Assembly: GCA_039621445.1 (NCBI GenBank)
Contig: CP154956.1
Span: forward strand, 94,244,406-94,308,405
Length of the DNA stretch: 64,000 nt
Direction of reading: 5' to 3'
Source: Euglena gracilis
Lineage: Eukaryota > Euglenida > Euglenophyceae > Euglenales
Part shown: positions 25,720 through 34,965 of the stretch, in pieces
How positions within the stretch are numbered: position 1 is the first letter of the stretch
How the letters are laid out: each line of letters opens with the position of its first letter
Made by a program: the position numbers and the translations under genes
Notes under the pieces: model-generated
What the model was told of the DNA's origin: nothing
Database searches by the model: none
What the model saw: the letters and a program-made list of their open reading frames with translations, nothing else

Positions 25720-28700
25720 TGTCAAGAGGGCGGAACGGGGGTCCGGGGGGGGGTGGGCGGCAGCGGGGGGGGGGTGGCACGGTACGGGGGTACGGCAGCC
25801 CCCCCCCGCTAGACGACCAAGGGCGCCGAAGGCGCCTTAGGACGGTGTTATTTACGGTGCGCGTGGCATTACATGCGCGCATGGCTCTTGGTCGGTTACC
25901 TTCAGGAAGGTATTTTGTTATTGTAGGGTGGGGTGGGTGAGGTGGGGGGGGGGGGAGGAGCCCCCCCACGCTAGACGACCAAGGGCGCCGAAGGCGCCTT
26001 AGGACGGTTTTGTTTACGGTGCGCGTGGCATTTACATGCGCGCATGGCCTGGGTCGGTTACCCCCCGGAAGGGATTTTGTTATTGGAGGGCGGGGGGGGG
26101 GTGCGGGGGGGGGGCGGCAGCCCCCCCCGCTAGACGACCAAGGGCGCCGAAGGCGCCTTAGGACGGTTTTGTTTACGGTGCGCGTGGCATTTACATGCGC
26201 GCATGGCCCTGGGTCGGTTACCCCCCGGAAGGGATTTTGTTATTGGAGGGCGGGGGGGGGTGCGGGGGGGGCGGCAGCCCCCCCCCGCTAGACGACCAAG
26301 GGCGCCGAAGGCGCCTTAGGACGGTTTTGTTTACGGTGCGCGTGGCATTTACATGCGCGCATGTAAATGGGTCGGTTACCCCCCGGAAGGGATTTTGTTA
26401 TTGGAGGGCGGGGGGGGTGCGGGGGGGGGGGGCGGCAGCCCCCCCCGCTAGACGACCAAGGGCGCCGAAGGCGCGTTAGGACTGTTTTGTTTACGGTGCG
26501 CGTGGCATTTACATGCGCGCATGGCCCTGGGTCGGTTACCCCCCGGAAGGGATTTTGTTATTGGAGGGGGGGGGTGGGGGGGGGGGGGGGGCAGCCCCCC
26601 CCGCTAGACGACCAAGGGCGCTGAAGGCGCCTTAGGACGGTTTTGTTTACGGTGCGCGTGGCATTTACATGCGCGCATGGCCCTGGGTCGGTTACCCCCC
26701 GGAAGGGATTTTGTTATTGGAGGGCGGGGGGGGGGGGTGCGGGGGGGGGGCGGCAGCCCCCCCCCGCTAGACGACCAAGGGCGCCGAAGGCGCCTTAGGA
26801 CTGTTTTGTTTACGGTGCGCGTGGCATTTACATGCGCGCATGTAAATGGGTCGGTTACCCCCCGGAGGGGATTTTGTTATTGGAGGGCGGGGGGGGGGTG
26901 CGGGGGGGGGGGGGGCGGCAGCCCCCCCCGCTAGACGACCAAGGGCGCCGAAGGCGCCTTAGGACGGTTTTGTTTACGGTGCGCGTGGCATTTACATGCG
27001 CGCATGGCCCTGGGTCGGTTACCCCCCGGAAGGGATTTTGTTATTGGAGGGCGGGGGGGCTGCGGGGGGGGGGGGGCAGCCCCCCCCCGCTAGACGACCA
27101 AGGGCGCCGAAGGCGCCTTAGGACGGTTTTGTTTACGGTGCGCGTGGCATTACATGCGCGCATGGCCCTGGGTCGGTTACCCCCCGGAAGGGATTTTGTT
27201 ATTGGAGGGCGGGGGGGGGGGGTGCGGGGGGGGGCGGCAGCCCCCCCCCGCTAGACGACCAAGGGCGCCGAAGGCGCCTTAGGACGGTTTTGTTTACGGT
27301 GCGCGTGGCATTTACATGCGCGCATGGCCCTGGGTCGGTTACCCCCCGGAAGGGATTTTGTTATTGGAGGGCGGGGGGGGGGTGCGGGGGGGGGAGGGAG
27401 CCCCCCCCCCCGCTAGACGACCAAGGGCGCCGAAGGCGCCTTAGGACGGTTTTGTTTACGGTGCGCGTGGCATTACATGCGCGCATGCCCCTGGGTCGGT
27501 TACCCCCCGGAAGGGATTTTGTTATTGGAGGGCGTGGGGGGGTGCGGGGGAGGGGAGGTGCAGCCCCCCCCGGTAGACGACCAAGGGCGCCCAAGGCGCC
27601 TTAGGACCTGTTTGTTTCCGGTGCGCGTGGAAGTACATGCGCGCATGCCCCTGGGTCGTTTCCCCCCCGGAAGGGATTTTGGTATTGGAGGGCGGGGGGG
27701 GGGGGGGGGGGGGGGGCGGCAGCCCCCCCCGCTAGACGACCAAGGGCGCCGAAGGCGCCTTAGGACGGTTTTGTTTACGGTGCGCGTGGCATTTACATGC
27801 GCGCATGTAAATGGGTCGGTTACCCCCCGGAAGGGATTTTGTTATTGGAGGGCGGGGGGGGGGTGTGGGGGGGGGGCGGCAGCCCCCCCCGCTAGACGAC
27901 CAAGGGCGCCGAAGGCGCCTTAGGACGGTTTTGTTTACGGTGCGCGTGGCATTACATGCGCGCATGGCCCTGGGTCGGTTACCCCCCGGAAGGGATTTTG
28001 TTATTGGAGGGCGGGGGGGGGGGTGTGGGGGGGGGGGGCAGCCCCCCCCCCCCGCTAGACGACCAAGGGCGCCGAAGGCGCCTTAGGACGGTTTTGTTTA
28101 CGGTGCGCGTGGCATTACATGCGCGCATGGCCCTGGGTCGGTTACCCCCCGGAAGGGATTTTGTTATTGGAGGGCGGGGGGGGGTGCGGGGGGGGGGGGG
28201 CGGCAGCCCCCCCCGCTAGACGACCAAGGGCGCCGAAGGCGCCTTAGGACGGTTTTGTTTACGGTGCGCGTGGCATTACATGCGCGCATGGCCCTGGGTC
28301 GGTTACCCCCCGGAAGGGATTTTGTTATTGGAGGGCGGGGGGGGGTGGGGGGGGGGGGGGGGCGGAGCCCCCCCCCGCTAGACGACCAAGGGCGCCGAAG
28401 GCGCCTTAGGACGGTTTTGTTTACGGTGCGCGTGGCATTACATGCGCGCATGGCCCTGGGTCGGTTACCCCCCGGAAGGGATTTTGTTATTGGAGGGCGG
28501 GGGGGGGGGGGGGTGCGGGGGGGGGGCGGCAGCCCCCCCCCCGCTAGACGACCAAGGGCGCCGAAGGCGCCTTAGGACGGTTTTGTTTACGGTGCGCGTG
28601 GCATTACATGCGCGCATGGCCCTGGGTCGGTTACCCCCCGGAAGGGATTTTGTTATTGGAGGGCGGGGGGGGGGTGCGGGGGGGGGCGGCAGCCCCCCCC

Positions 28701-29110
28701 CCCGCTAGACGACCAAGGGCGCCGAAGGCGCCTTAGGACGGTTTTGTTTACGGTGCGCGTGGCATTAACATGGGCGCTTGGCCCTGGGTCGGTTACCCCC
28801 CGGAAGGGATTTTGTTATTGGAGGGCGGGGGGGGTGGGGGGGGGTGGGGGGGGCGGCAGCCCCCCCCCCGCTAGACGACCAAGGGCGCCGAAGGCACCTT
28901 AGGACGGTTTTGTTTACGGTGCGCGTGGCATTTACATGCGCGCATGGCCCTGGGTCGGTTACCCCCCGGAGGGGATTTTGTTATTGGAGGGCGGGGGGGG
29001 GGGTGCGGGGGGGGGGGGGGCGGCAGCCCCCCCCCGCTAGACGACCAAGGGCGCCGAAGGCGCCTTAGGACGGTTTTGTTTACTGCGCGTGGCATTACAT
29101 CCGCGCCTGG
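25720..29110 (+). repeat. 21-unit, ~161-bp tandem array
   Basis: The landmark TAGACGACCAAGGGCGCC recurs at 25808, 25971, 26131, 26288, 26447, 26604, 26767, 26930, 27089, 27250, 27411, 27573, 27731, 27891, 28056, 28217, 28378, 28544, 28707, 28869 and 29036. Each unit has GGCGCC-GAA-GGCGCC, the 12-bp palindrome CATGCGCGCATG, GTCGGTTACCCCCCGG and a G-run/CGGCA/C-run foldback. The first and last units are the most diverged, as is usual at array edges. In three units (26347, 26826, 27791) the palindrome is extended to a perfect 22 bp by compensating ATTTA/TAAAT. Many 70-150-codon frames run through the array but shift at the C/G runs; I treat none as genes. Confidence 0.95.
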
Positions 29111-29164
29111 CCCTGGTAGCATCGTTTTGCAGTCCAACTTGGGGTTTTTGCAATAAAATCCTAT

Positions 29165-29842
29165 TGGGGGGGGGGGCTTAAAAATTTTCTGAAGGGGGGG
29201 GGGGGGTCGAATTATTGGTGGTCGCTAGCGACCGGTCGCTCCGACCACCAATGGTCGCTAGGCCATGACCAACGGTCGCTAGCGACCGGTCGCTAGCGAC
29301 CGGTCGCTAGCGACCACCAAAAGTTCCATGGCCAATAATCCGCAATGAGCCCGGGGCCCCAACCATTTTTGTTTGCAGAGGGCCAGGTTCAGGGCGTCAA
29401 AGGAAAAGGTCCCACCGAGCAGGGGGTTCACCCTCACCGCCTGGTATTGGGCTGATTGTGGTGACAACCCATCCTTTAGCTGCATGCCAATGCCCCATGA
29501 GGCTTTTTTTTTTAAGAATGACGTCGTTCGCTGTCCCCCTCCCTCTCGCCTGGCCACCACCCTCCCCCCTTTGCCCACCGACCACCCCTAAACAATGTCC
29601 ACCCCCCGGTCGGGTGGTCATTGTTGGTGGGTGGGTTGGTGCGTACGCGTTGGTGGCTTTGAAAATTGGGTTGTTTTTTTTGCACCTAGTTGACCACCCC
29701 CAGGACGGGGGTTGTAGGTTGGGTGTACCCTGGCTGCGTGCGAAAAATTGGCCATGCCACTTCTGCAGGTCGGGCTGACCATTGGCCATCTCCACTGTTC
29801 TGCAATACCCCCTTTTTTTGAAATTTAAGCCCCCCCCCCACA
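29165..29842. mobile_element. Palindrome-rich element E3
   Basis: Bounded by GGGGGCTTAAAAATTTTC at 29170 and GAAATTTAAGCCCCCCC near 29840. The left third is GGTCGCTAGCGACC palindromes, inverted relative to E2. The middle (29430-29555) contains a diverged piece of the 1.03-kb satellite, and the right third ends with GGTCGGGCTGACC. No coding content. Confidence 0.65.
29430..29555 (+). repeat. Diverged fragment of the 1.03-kb satellite
   Basis: The segment CCCTCACCGCCTGGTATTGG, then GACAACCCATCC and TAGCTGCATGCC, then GACGTCGTTCGCTG and CCCTCTCGCCTGG, parallels satellite positions such as 35384-35530 in the same order. Divergence is much greater than between satellite units. Confidence 0.75.
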
Positions 29843-30115
29843 AAATTCCATTCTCTTAATTCAGTTCAAAATGAACGGAAACACATCCGAATGTCCCTGA
29901 AAACGTCAAAAACGTCCCATATTCAAAAAATGGTGAAAAACGGCCAAATCAGGTGATACGTGGCCAATGACAAAATCCCCTTGTGTGCAAGGCAAGGATG
30001 GCCGAGACGCGCACTCCAATGAACTCGGTCGGCCTTCGGCCTCCTCCCAGGGATTAGGATTTGATACGAAAACTATGTCCAGAACGCCGGTTCGGCCCGC
30101 GGAATTGTGTTCCAA
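29843..30115. other. Spacer with no gene recognised
   Basis: The stretch contains no domain-bearing frame. At 30058-30100 it has GATACGAAAACTATGTCC and CGCCGGTTCGG, shared with the palindrome at 20817, so another fragment of that repeat family is present. Confidence 0.5.
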
Positions 30116-30965
30116 AAACCCATTGACTTTGGGCCAAAACCGGGTCAAAAACGTCGAAAAAAATCGAAAAAAATCGAAAAAATTTTTTTGCCCAAAACGA
30201 TGTTTTTTGGCCTCCCGGATCCGGAAAAACTGTTTTTGAGCTGAAAACGAGCGTTTTTCGACCCGCCGGCGCCCCGTTTTGGGCCGCCGACCCATTGACT
30301 TTGGACCAAAACCGGGTCAAAAACGTCGAAAAAAATCGAAAAATTTTTTTTTGCCCGAAAGGATGTTTTTTGGCCTCCCGGATCCGGAAAAACTGTTTTT
30401 GAGCTGAAAACGAGCGTTTTTCGACCCGCCAGCGCCCCGTTTTGGGCCGCCAACCCATTGACTTTGGGCCAAAACCGGGTCAAAAACGTCGAAAAAAATC
30501 GAAAAAATATTTTTTGCCCGAAACGATGCTTTTTGGCCGCCCGGACCCGGAAAAACTGGTTTTGAGCTGAAAACGAGCGTTTTTCGACCCACCAGCGCCC
30601 CGTTTTGGGCCGCCAACCCATTGACTTTGGGTCAAAACCTGGTCGAAAAACTCGAAAAAAATCGAAAAAAAAATTTTGCCCGAAACGATGCTTTTTGGCC
30701 TCCCGGACCCGGAAAAACTGTTTTTGAGCCGAAAAGGAGCGTTTTTCGACCCGCCGGCGCCCCGTTTTGGGCCGCCGACCCATTGACTTTGGGTCAAAAC
30801 CGGGTCAAAAAAGTCGAAAAAAATCGAAAAAAATTTTTTTGCCCGAAACGATGCTTTTTGGCCGCCCGGACCCGGAAAAACTGTTTTTGAGCCGAAAAGG
30901 AGCGTTTTTCGACCCGCCAGCGCCCCGTTTTGGGCCGCCAACCCATTGACTTTGGGTCAAAAAAG
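30116..30965. repeat. 163-bp tandem repeat, block 1 (about five units)
   Basis: Period markers TTGACTTTGG lie at 30123, 30295, 30458, 30621, 30783 and 30946. Each unit has AAAACCGGGTCAAAAA, GTCGAAAAAAATCGAAAAA, TGCCCGAAACGATG and GCGCCCCGTTTTGGGCC. It is the interior of the upstream Helentron-like copy ending at 31320. Minus-strand frames of up to 212 codons are repeat translations with shifting frames. Confidence 0.9.
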
Positions 30966-31004
30966 GCGAAAAAAATCGAAAATGAGCGTTTTTCAACCCC
31001 CTTC

Positions 31005-31265
31005 CAAGCCCAGGCCGGGCCGGCCGGGCTGCTGGGTCGCCAGGCTGCTGGGCCGCCGGGCCGCCGGGCCGCCGGGCCGCTGGCCGGGACGCCGGCCGGG
31101 CCGCCGGGCCGCCGGGCCGCCGGGCTGCCGGGCCGCCGGGCCGCCGGGCCTCCGGGCCGCCGGGCCGCCGCCGGGCCGCCCGCCGGGCCGCCGGGCCGCC
31201 AGCCGGGCCGCCGGGCCGCCAGCCAGCCGGGCCGCCGGGCTGCCGGCCGGGCCGCCGGGCCGGGG
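31005..31265 (+). repeat. GGGCCGCC / GCCGGGCC low-complexity tract
   Basis: About 250 bp almost entirely of GGGCCGCCG and GGGCTGCCG 9-mers with CCAGCC variants, and no A except in the ends and interruptions. Both strands are open in all frames, giving Gly/Ala/Pro/Arg translations of no weight. Confidence 0.95.
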
Positions 31266-31320
31266 TCAATGAAGGGGTGGGGGCGCGCTTATAAAGAGCT
31301 CAGCACTATTCAAAACCTGG
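31266..31320 (+). mobile_element. 3' end of an upstream Helentron-like copy
   Basis: Ends with GGCGCGCTTATAAAGAGCTC, AGCACTATTC and AAAACCTGG, the same 3' terminus as the copies ending at 33799 and 54519, and abuts the next copy's 5' end TCGCTGAGCTCTTA with no intervening base. Its 5' end was not found. Confidence 0.6.
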
Positions 31321-31507
31321 TCGCTGAGCTCTTATCCCTTTATGGGTAAGAGCGAGCTTACCACTGGGGGAAAACCCCCCCCGAACCCCCCCCTCCCCCC
31401 CCCTCGGCTTAAAAAGGGGGGTTGGCCAATCCTACCCAGTTTGGACCCCTTCGCGCGTGAATAACTCGGGCCTGGCGGGGAGTTGGGGGTCAAACCCAGG
31501 TGATTCG

Positions 31508-31616
31508 GATGGGTCATGATGGGCATCATGCATCATGGCCCATCACGGGTCATGATGTCCATCATGGGTCATGATGCGCATCATGGCCATCACGGGTCAT
31601 GATGGCCATGATGGTC
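31508..31616 (+). repeat. ATGATG/CATCAT 19-bp minisatellite, short block
   Basis: Five to six units of the same CATGATGGGCATCATGGG-type repeat that forms the long block at 32276-32905, here mostly in inverse orientation. Confidence 0.85.
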
Positions 31617-31729
31617 GAAAAACGCCCATTTTCGGCTCGAAAACCCTTTTTCCGGGTCCGGGAGGCCAAGAAGCATGGTTTTGGGTAAAAAAAAAATTTT
31701 CGATATTTTTCGCCTTTTTTTGGCCGAAA

Positions 31730-32165
31730 CTGGCTAAATCCACCAGTGGAAAAAGTGTACAAAATGGCCAAAATCGGCTGAAAAACAGCCGTATCTCGGG
31801 CTACGTGAACAGTTGTAGGGAAATCAAAATACCGGTAGATGGAGTGTTCCAAGGGCTTCAAATTAGGTCTCCGGACATTTCCTTTGATTTTGCTTCATTT
31901 TGGAAAAATTTTGAAACTATTGATTTTTGGCCGATTTTTGGCCGAATTTTGGCTGAAAACGGCTAAGTCGGACAGTGGAAAAAGCGTACAAAATAGCCCG
32001 TTGGCCGAAAACGGGCATATCTCGGGCCAGGCGGGGAGTTGCGGGGAAATCAAAAATACCGGCAGATGGGGCGTTCCAAGGGCTTCAAATTAGGTCGCCG
32101 GACATTTCCTTTGATTTTGCTTCATTTTGGAGATTTTTGAAAATTGACATTTTTTGGCCGAAATG
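31730..32165 (+). repeat. Two ~235-bp diverged modules
   Basis: Each has GGCTAAAT/AGTC, GGAAAAAGTGTACAAAAT, TATCTCGGGC, AAATCAAAATACCGG, TTCCAAGGGCTTCAAATTAGG and CCTTTGATTTTGCTTCATTT. Two inverse copies are in the element at 52680-54519 (52985-53400), and a relic of the CAAAGGAAAT...GGACCTAAA part is at about 34738. Confidence 0.8.
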
Positions 32166-32275
32166 GCAGAGTCCAAAGGGGGGGGCGGGGCCACCTCGGG
32201 AACCGGCGGATTATCACCATGATCCCGGCCCCGTTCCCGAAAATTTTTTTTTCAGTCGCGAGCGACTGGATTCCT

Positions 32276-32905
32276 TGATGCCCATCATCATGACCCATGA
32301 TGCCCATCATGACCCATGATGGCCATCATGACCCATGATGCCCATCATGACCAATGATGCCCATCATGACCCATGATGCCAATCATGGGTCATGATGGCC
32401 ATCATGACCCATGATGCTCATCATGACCCATGATGCCCATCATGACCCGTGATGGCCATCATGACCCGTGATGGCCATCATGACCCATGATGCCCATCAT
32501 GAGTGAGGATGGCCATCATGACCAATGATGCCCATCATGACCCATGATGCCAATCATGGGTCATGATGGCCATCATGACCCATGATGCTCATCATGACCC
32601 ATGATGCCCATCATGACCCGTGATGGCCATCATGACCCGTGATGGCCATCATGACCCATGATGCCCATCATGAGTGAGGATGGCCATCATGACCAATGAT
32701 GCCCATCATGACCCATGATGCCAATCATGGGTCATGATGGCCATCATGACCCATGATGCTCATCATGACCCATGATGCCCATCATGACCCGTGATGGCCA
32801 TCATGACCCGTGATGGCCATCATGACCCGTGATGGCCATCATGACCCATGATGCCCATCATGACCGGGGATGGCCATCATGACCAATGATGGGCATCATG
32901 GGTCA
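32276..32905 (+). repeat. 19-bp minisatellite with 171-bp higher-order repeat
   Basis: Monomer CATGACCCATGATGCCCAT and variants, each holding the palindrome ATGATGGCCATCAT or a near match. GACCAATGATG marks recur at 32349, 32520, 32691 and 32881: two 171-bp periods (nine monomers) and then one of 190 bp (ten monomers). Within a period the order of variants (AATC, GCTC, CGTG, GTGAGG) is kept. Confidence 0.95.
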
Positions 32906-33715
32906 AAAAAGTCGAAAAAAAGTCGAAAAAAAATCGAAATAATTTTTTTGCCCGAAACGATGTTTTTTGGCCTCCCGGACCCGGAAAAACTGTTTCTGAG
33001 CCGAAAATGAGCGTTTTTTCGACCCGCCAGCGCCCCGTTTTGGGCCGCCAACCCATTGAATTTGGGTCAAAACCGGGTCAAAAAAGTCGAAAAAAATCGA
33101 AAAATTTTTTTTTGCCCGAAACGATGTTTTATGGCCTCCCGGACCCGGAAAAACTGTTTTTGAGCTGAAAACGAGCGTTTTTCGACCCGCCAGCGCCCCG
33201 TTTTGGGCCGCCAACCCATTGATTTTGGGTCAAACCCGGGTCAAAAAAGTCGAAAAAAATCGAAAATTTTTTTTTGCCCAAAACGATGTTTTTTGGCCTC
33301 CCGGACCCGGAAAAACTGTTTCTGAGCCGAAAATGAGCGTTTTTTCGACCCGCCAGCGCCCCGTTTTGGGCCGCCAACCCATTGATTTTGGGTCAAAACC
33401 GGGTCAAAAAAGTCGAAAAAAATCGAAAAAATTTTTTTTGCCCGAAACGATGTTTTTTGGCCTCCCGGACCCGGAAAAACTGTTTTTGAGCCGAAAATGA
33501 GCGTTTTTCGACCCGCCAGCGCCCCGTTTTGGGCCGCCAACCCATTGACTTCGGGCCAAAACCGGGTCAAAAAAGTCGAAAAAAATACCAAAAAATTTTT
33601 TGGCCCAAAACGATGTTTTTTGGCCTCCCGGACCCGGAAAACCCGTTTTTTGAGCCAAAAATGAGCGATTTTTGACCCCTTGGCCTCCCGTTTCAGGCAC
33701 AAAACCCTTGCATTT
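32906..33715. repeat. 163-bp tandem repeat, block 2 (about five units)
   Basis: Same unit as 30116-30965, with the markers TTGA-TTTGGGTC and CCCGGACCCGGAAAAACTG. The last unit is diverged and runs into AAAGAGCTCCACGGAGTGG before the 3' end of the element. Confidence 0.9.
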
Positions 33716-33833
33716 TAGTCCAAAGAGCTCCACGGAGTGGCTGGTCAATGAAGGGGTGGGGGCGCGCTTATTAAGAGCTCAGCACTATTCAAAACCTGGT
33801 CCGGACCCCCCCCCCCCCCCCTAGATGTTGGGA

Positions 33834-34172
33834 GGGGGGGTCCGGACCAGGGATTTTTTTAAGTTTGGACCCCCGGGGGGGGGGAGGGGGGGGGGTAGGG
33901 TGGGTGGGTCCGCCGGACCCCCTCCCCCCCCCCCTGGGGGGGGGTCCCCCCGGAGGGAGGTGGGATATACTTTTCGGCGCCGCAGGCGCCGAAAAAAATC
34001 TATTTTTAGCACTTTTCGCGATTTTTCGGCCATTTTTTGTGGGTCCCCCGGGCGCCCCTCCCCCCCCCCCCCCCCCGCGGGCCCCCCCAGGGGGGTGGGT
34101 GGGTGGAGGGGGACCCCCCCCCTCCCCCCCCCCCCCCCCGGTCTTAAAAAAACCCCTGGTCCGGACCCCCCA
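33834..34172. mobile_element. MITE-like inverted repeat with GGTCCGGACC ends
   Basis: The left arm GGTCCGGACCAGGGATTTTT (33838 onward) pairs with AAAAACCCCTGGTCCGGACC near 34165. The arms extend into G/C runs, and the interior has a GGCGCC-GCA-GGCGCC hairpin at 33977 and a second CGGCGCTGCGCGCCG hairpin outside at 34219. It directly follows the 3' end of the Helentron-like copy, sharing its GGTCC. Confidence 0.6.
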
Positions 34173-34965
34173 CCCCCCCCTCCTTGACAGGTGCCAAAAA
34201 TAGCAGAAAATTTTCTTCCGGCGCTGCGCGCCGGAAAATGAGCAAAAAACACCCCCTTTGCTGACTTTTGGCCATATTGCCCATTTTTTGATGTGTTGGT
34301 GTTTTCCCCCAAAAACATGTTCAAAAAATTTCAAAAAATGAGCATTTTTGGATCGATTTTCAAAGAAAAATCAGGGATTTTTGACCAATTTCGACCCGAT
34401 TTCCGGCCCTTTGCCCGTCTATGAAATCGAAAATTTTCGCCCCCCCCCCTCAGTTTCGAGGTAGGAGGGGGGGGTCCGACCCACCCCCCCCTCCGTGTCG
34501 GGGGGGGGTCCGACCCACCCCCCCCCCCTCAAGGCTTCCCATCCATCCCTGCACGACCCCCACCCCTGGTCGGGGGTTGTACGAACCCAGTCGATGGGCA
34601 AAAACGGGGGGGGGGTACAACCCAGAGGGGGAGGACTGATTTGGCCCAGTTTTATTGTTTTGGTGTTTTGATTTAGCCGTTTTTGGGTTTTTGGGGGTCA
34701 GAATTGAAAATTTCAAATTATCTCCCCAAAACGATGGTCAATCAAAGGAAATCACCGGGGACCTAAAATTTCAGCTCATGTTATCCCATGCTTATATCAC
34801 CACATGTAGGCCTCCAGCCCCTGGGCCACCTGCACGCCTGGCCTTTGATATTGCCCATTTAGCATTATTTGTTTGGCCGGATTTCAGGATTTAGGGTGTG
34901 GGAGGGCATCTCATCGGATCTCATCGCACCAGCGTCCATGATTGGGATTAAACCAAAATTCGCCT
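34173..34965. other. Spacer before the satellite; no gene recognised
   Basis: Contains G/C runs with GGTCCGACCCACCCCC twice (34476, 34506), and a relic of the Helentron-like module at about 34735. No frame has a domain. Confidence 0.5.

Larger units (their letters stand above)
31321..33799 (+). mobile_element. Helentron-like non-autonomous element, copy 1
   Basis: The 5' end is TCGCTGAGCTCTTATCCC; the 3' end is GCGCGCTTATTAAGAGCTC, then AGCACTATTCAAAACCTGG. GCTGAGCTCTTA near the 5' end is the inverse of TAAGAGCTCAGC, which lies 14-16 nt inside the 3' end, giving asymmetric terminal inverted repeats. The ends TC...CTGG fit the TC...CTRR rule of rolling-circle transposons. The interior is non-coding: two copies of a ~235-bp module (31730-32160), a 19-bp minisatellite and 163-bp repeats. 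Central tandem repeats with asymmetric termini are known in Helentron-derived elements (HINE/DINE). No Rep/helicase is encoded, so mobility would depend on a partner elsewhere. Confidence 0.55.

Noticed and set aside
25720-29110. Arg/Gly/Pro-rich frames across the 161-bp array
   Set aside because: The unit length is not a multiple of three and the C/G runs vary, so translations switch frame. The same DNA is open on both strands.
31005-31269. Gly/Ala/Pro/Arg-rich frames on both strands
   Set aside because: They derive from a nearly pure G+C tract that cannot form stop codons.
25720-32905. CRISPR array
   Set aside because: The repeats are contiguous or have similar spacers, unit lengths are 19, 161 or 163 bp, there are no cas genes, and the context is eukaryotic.
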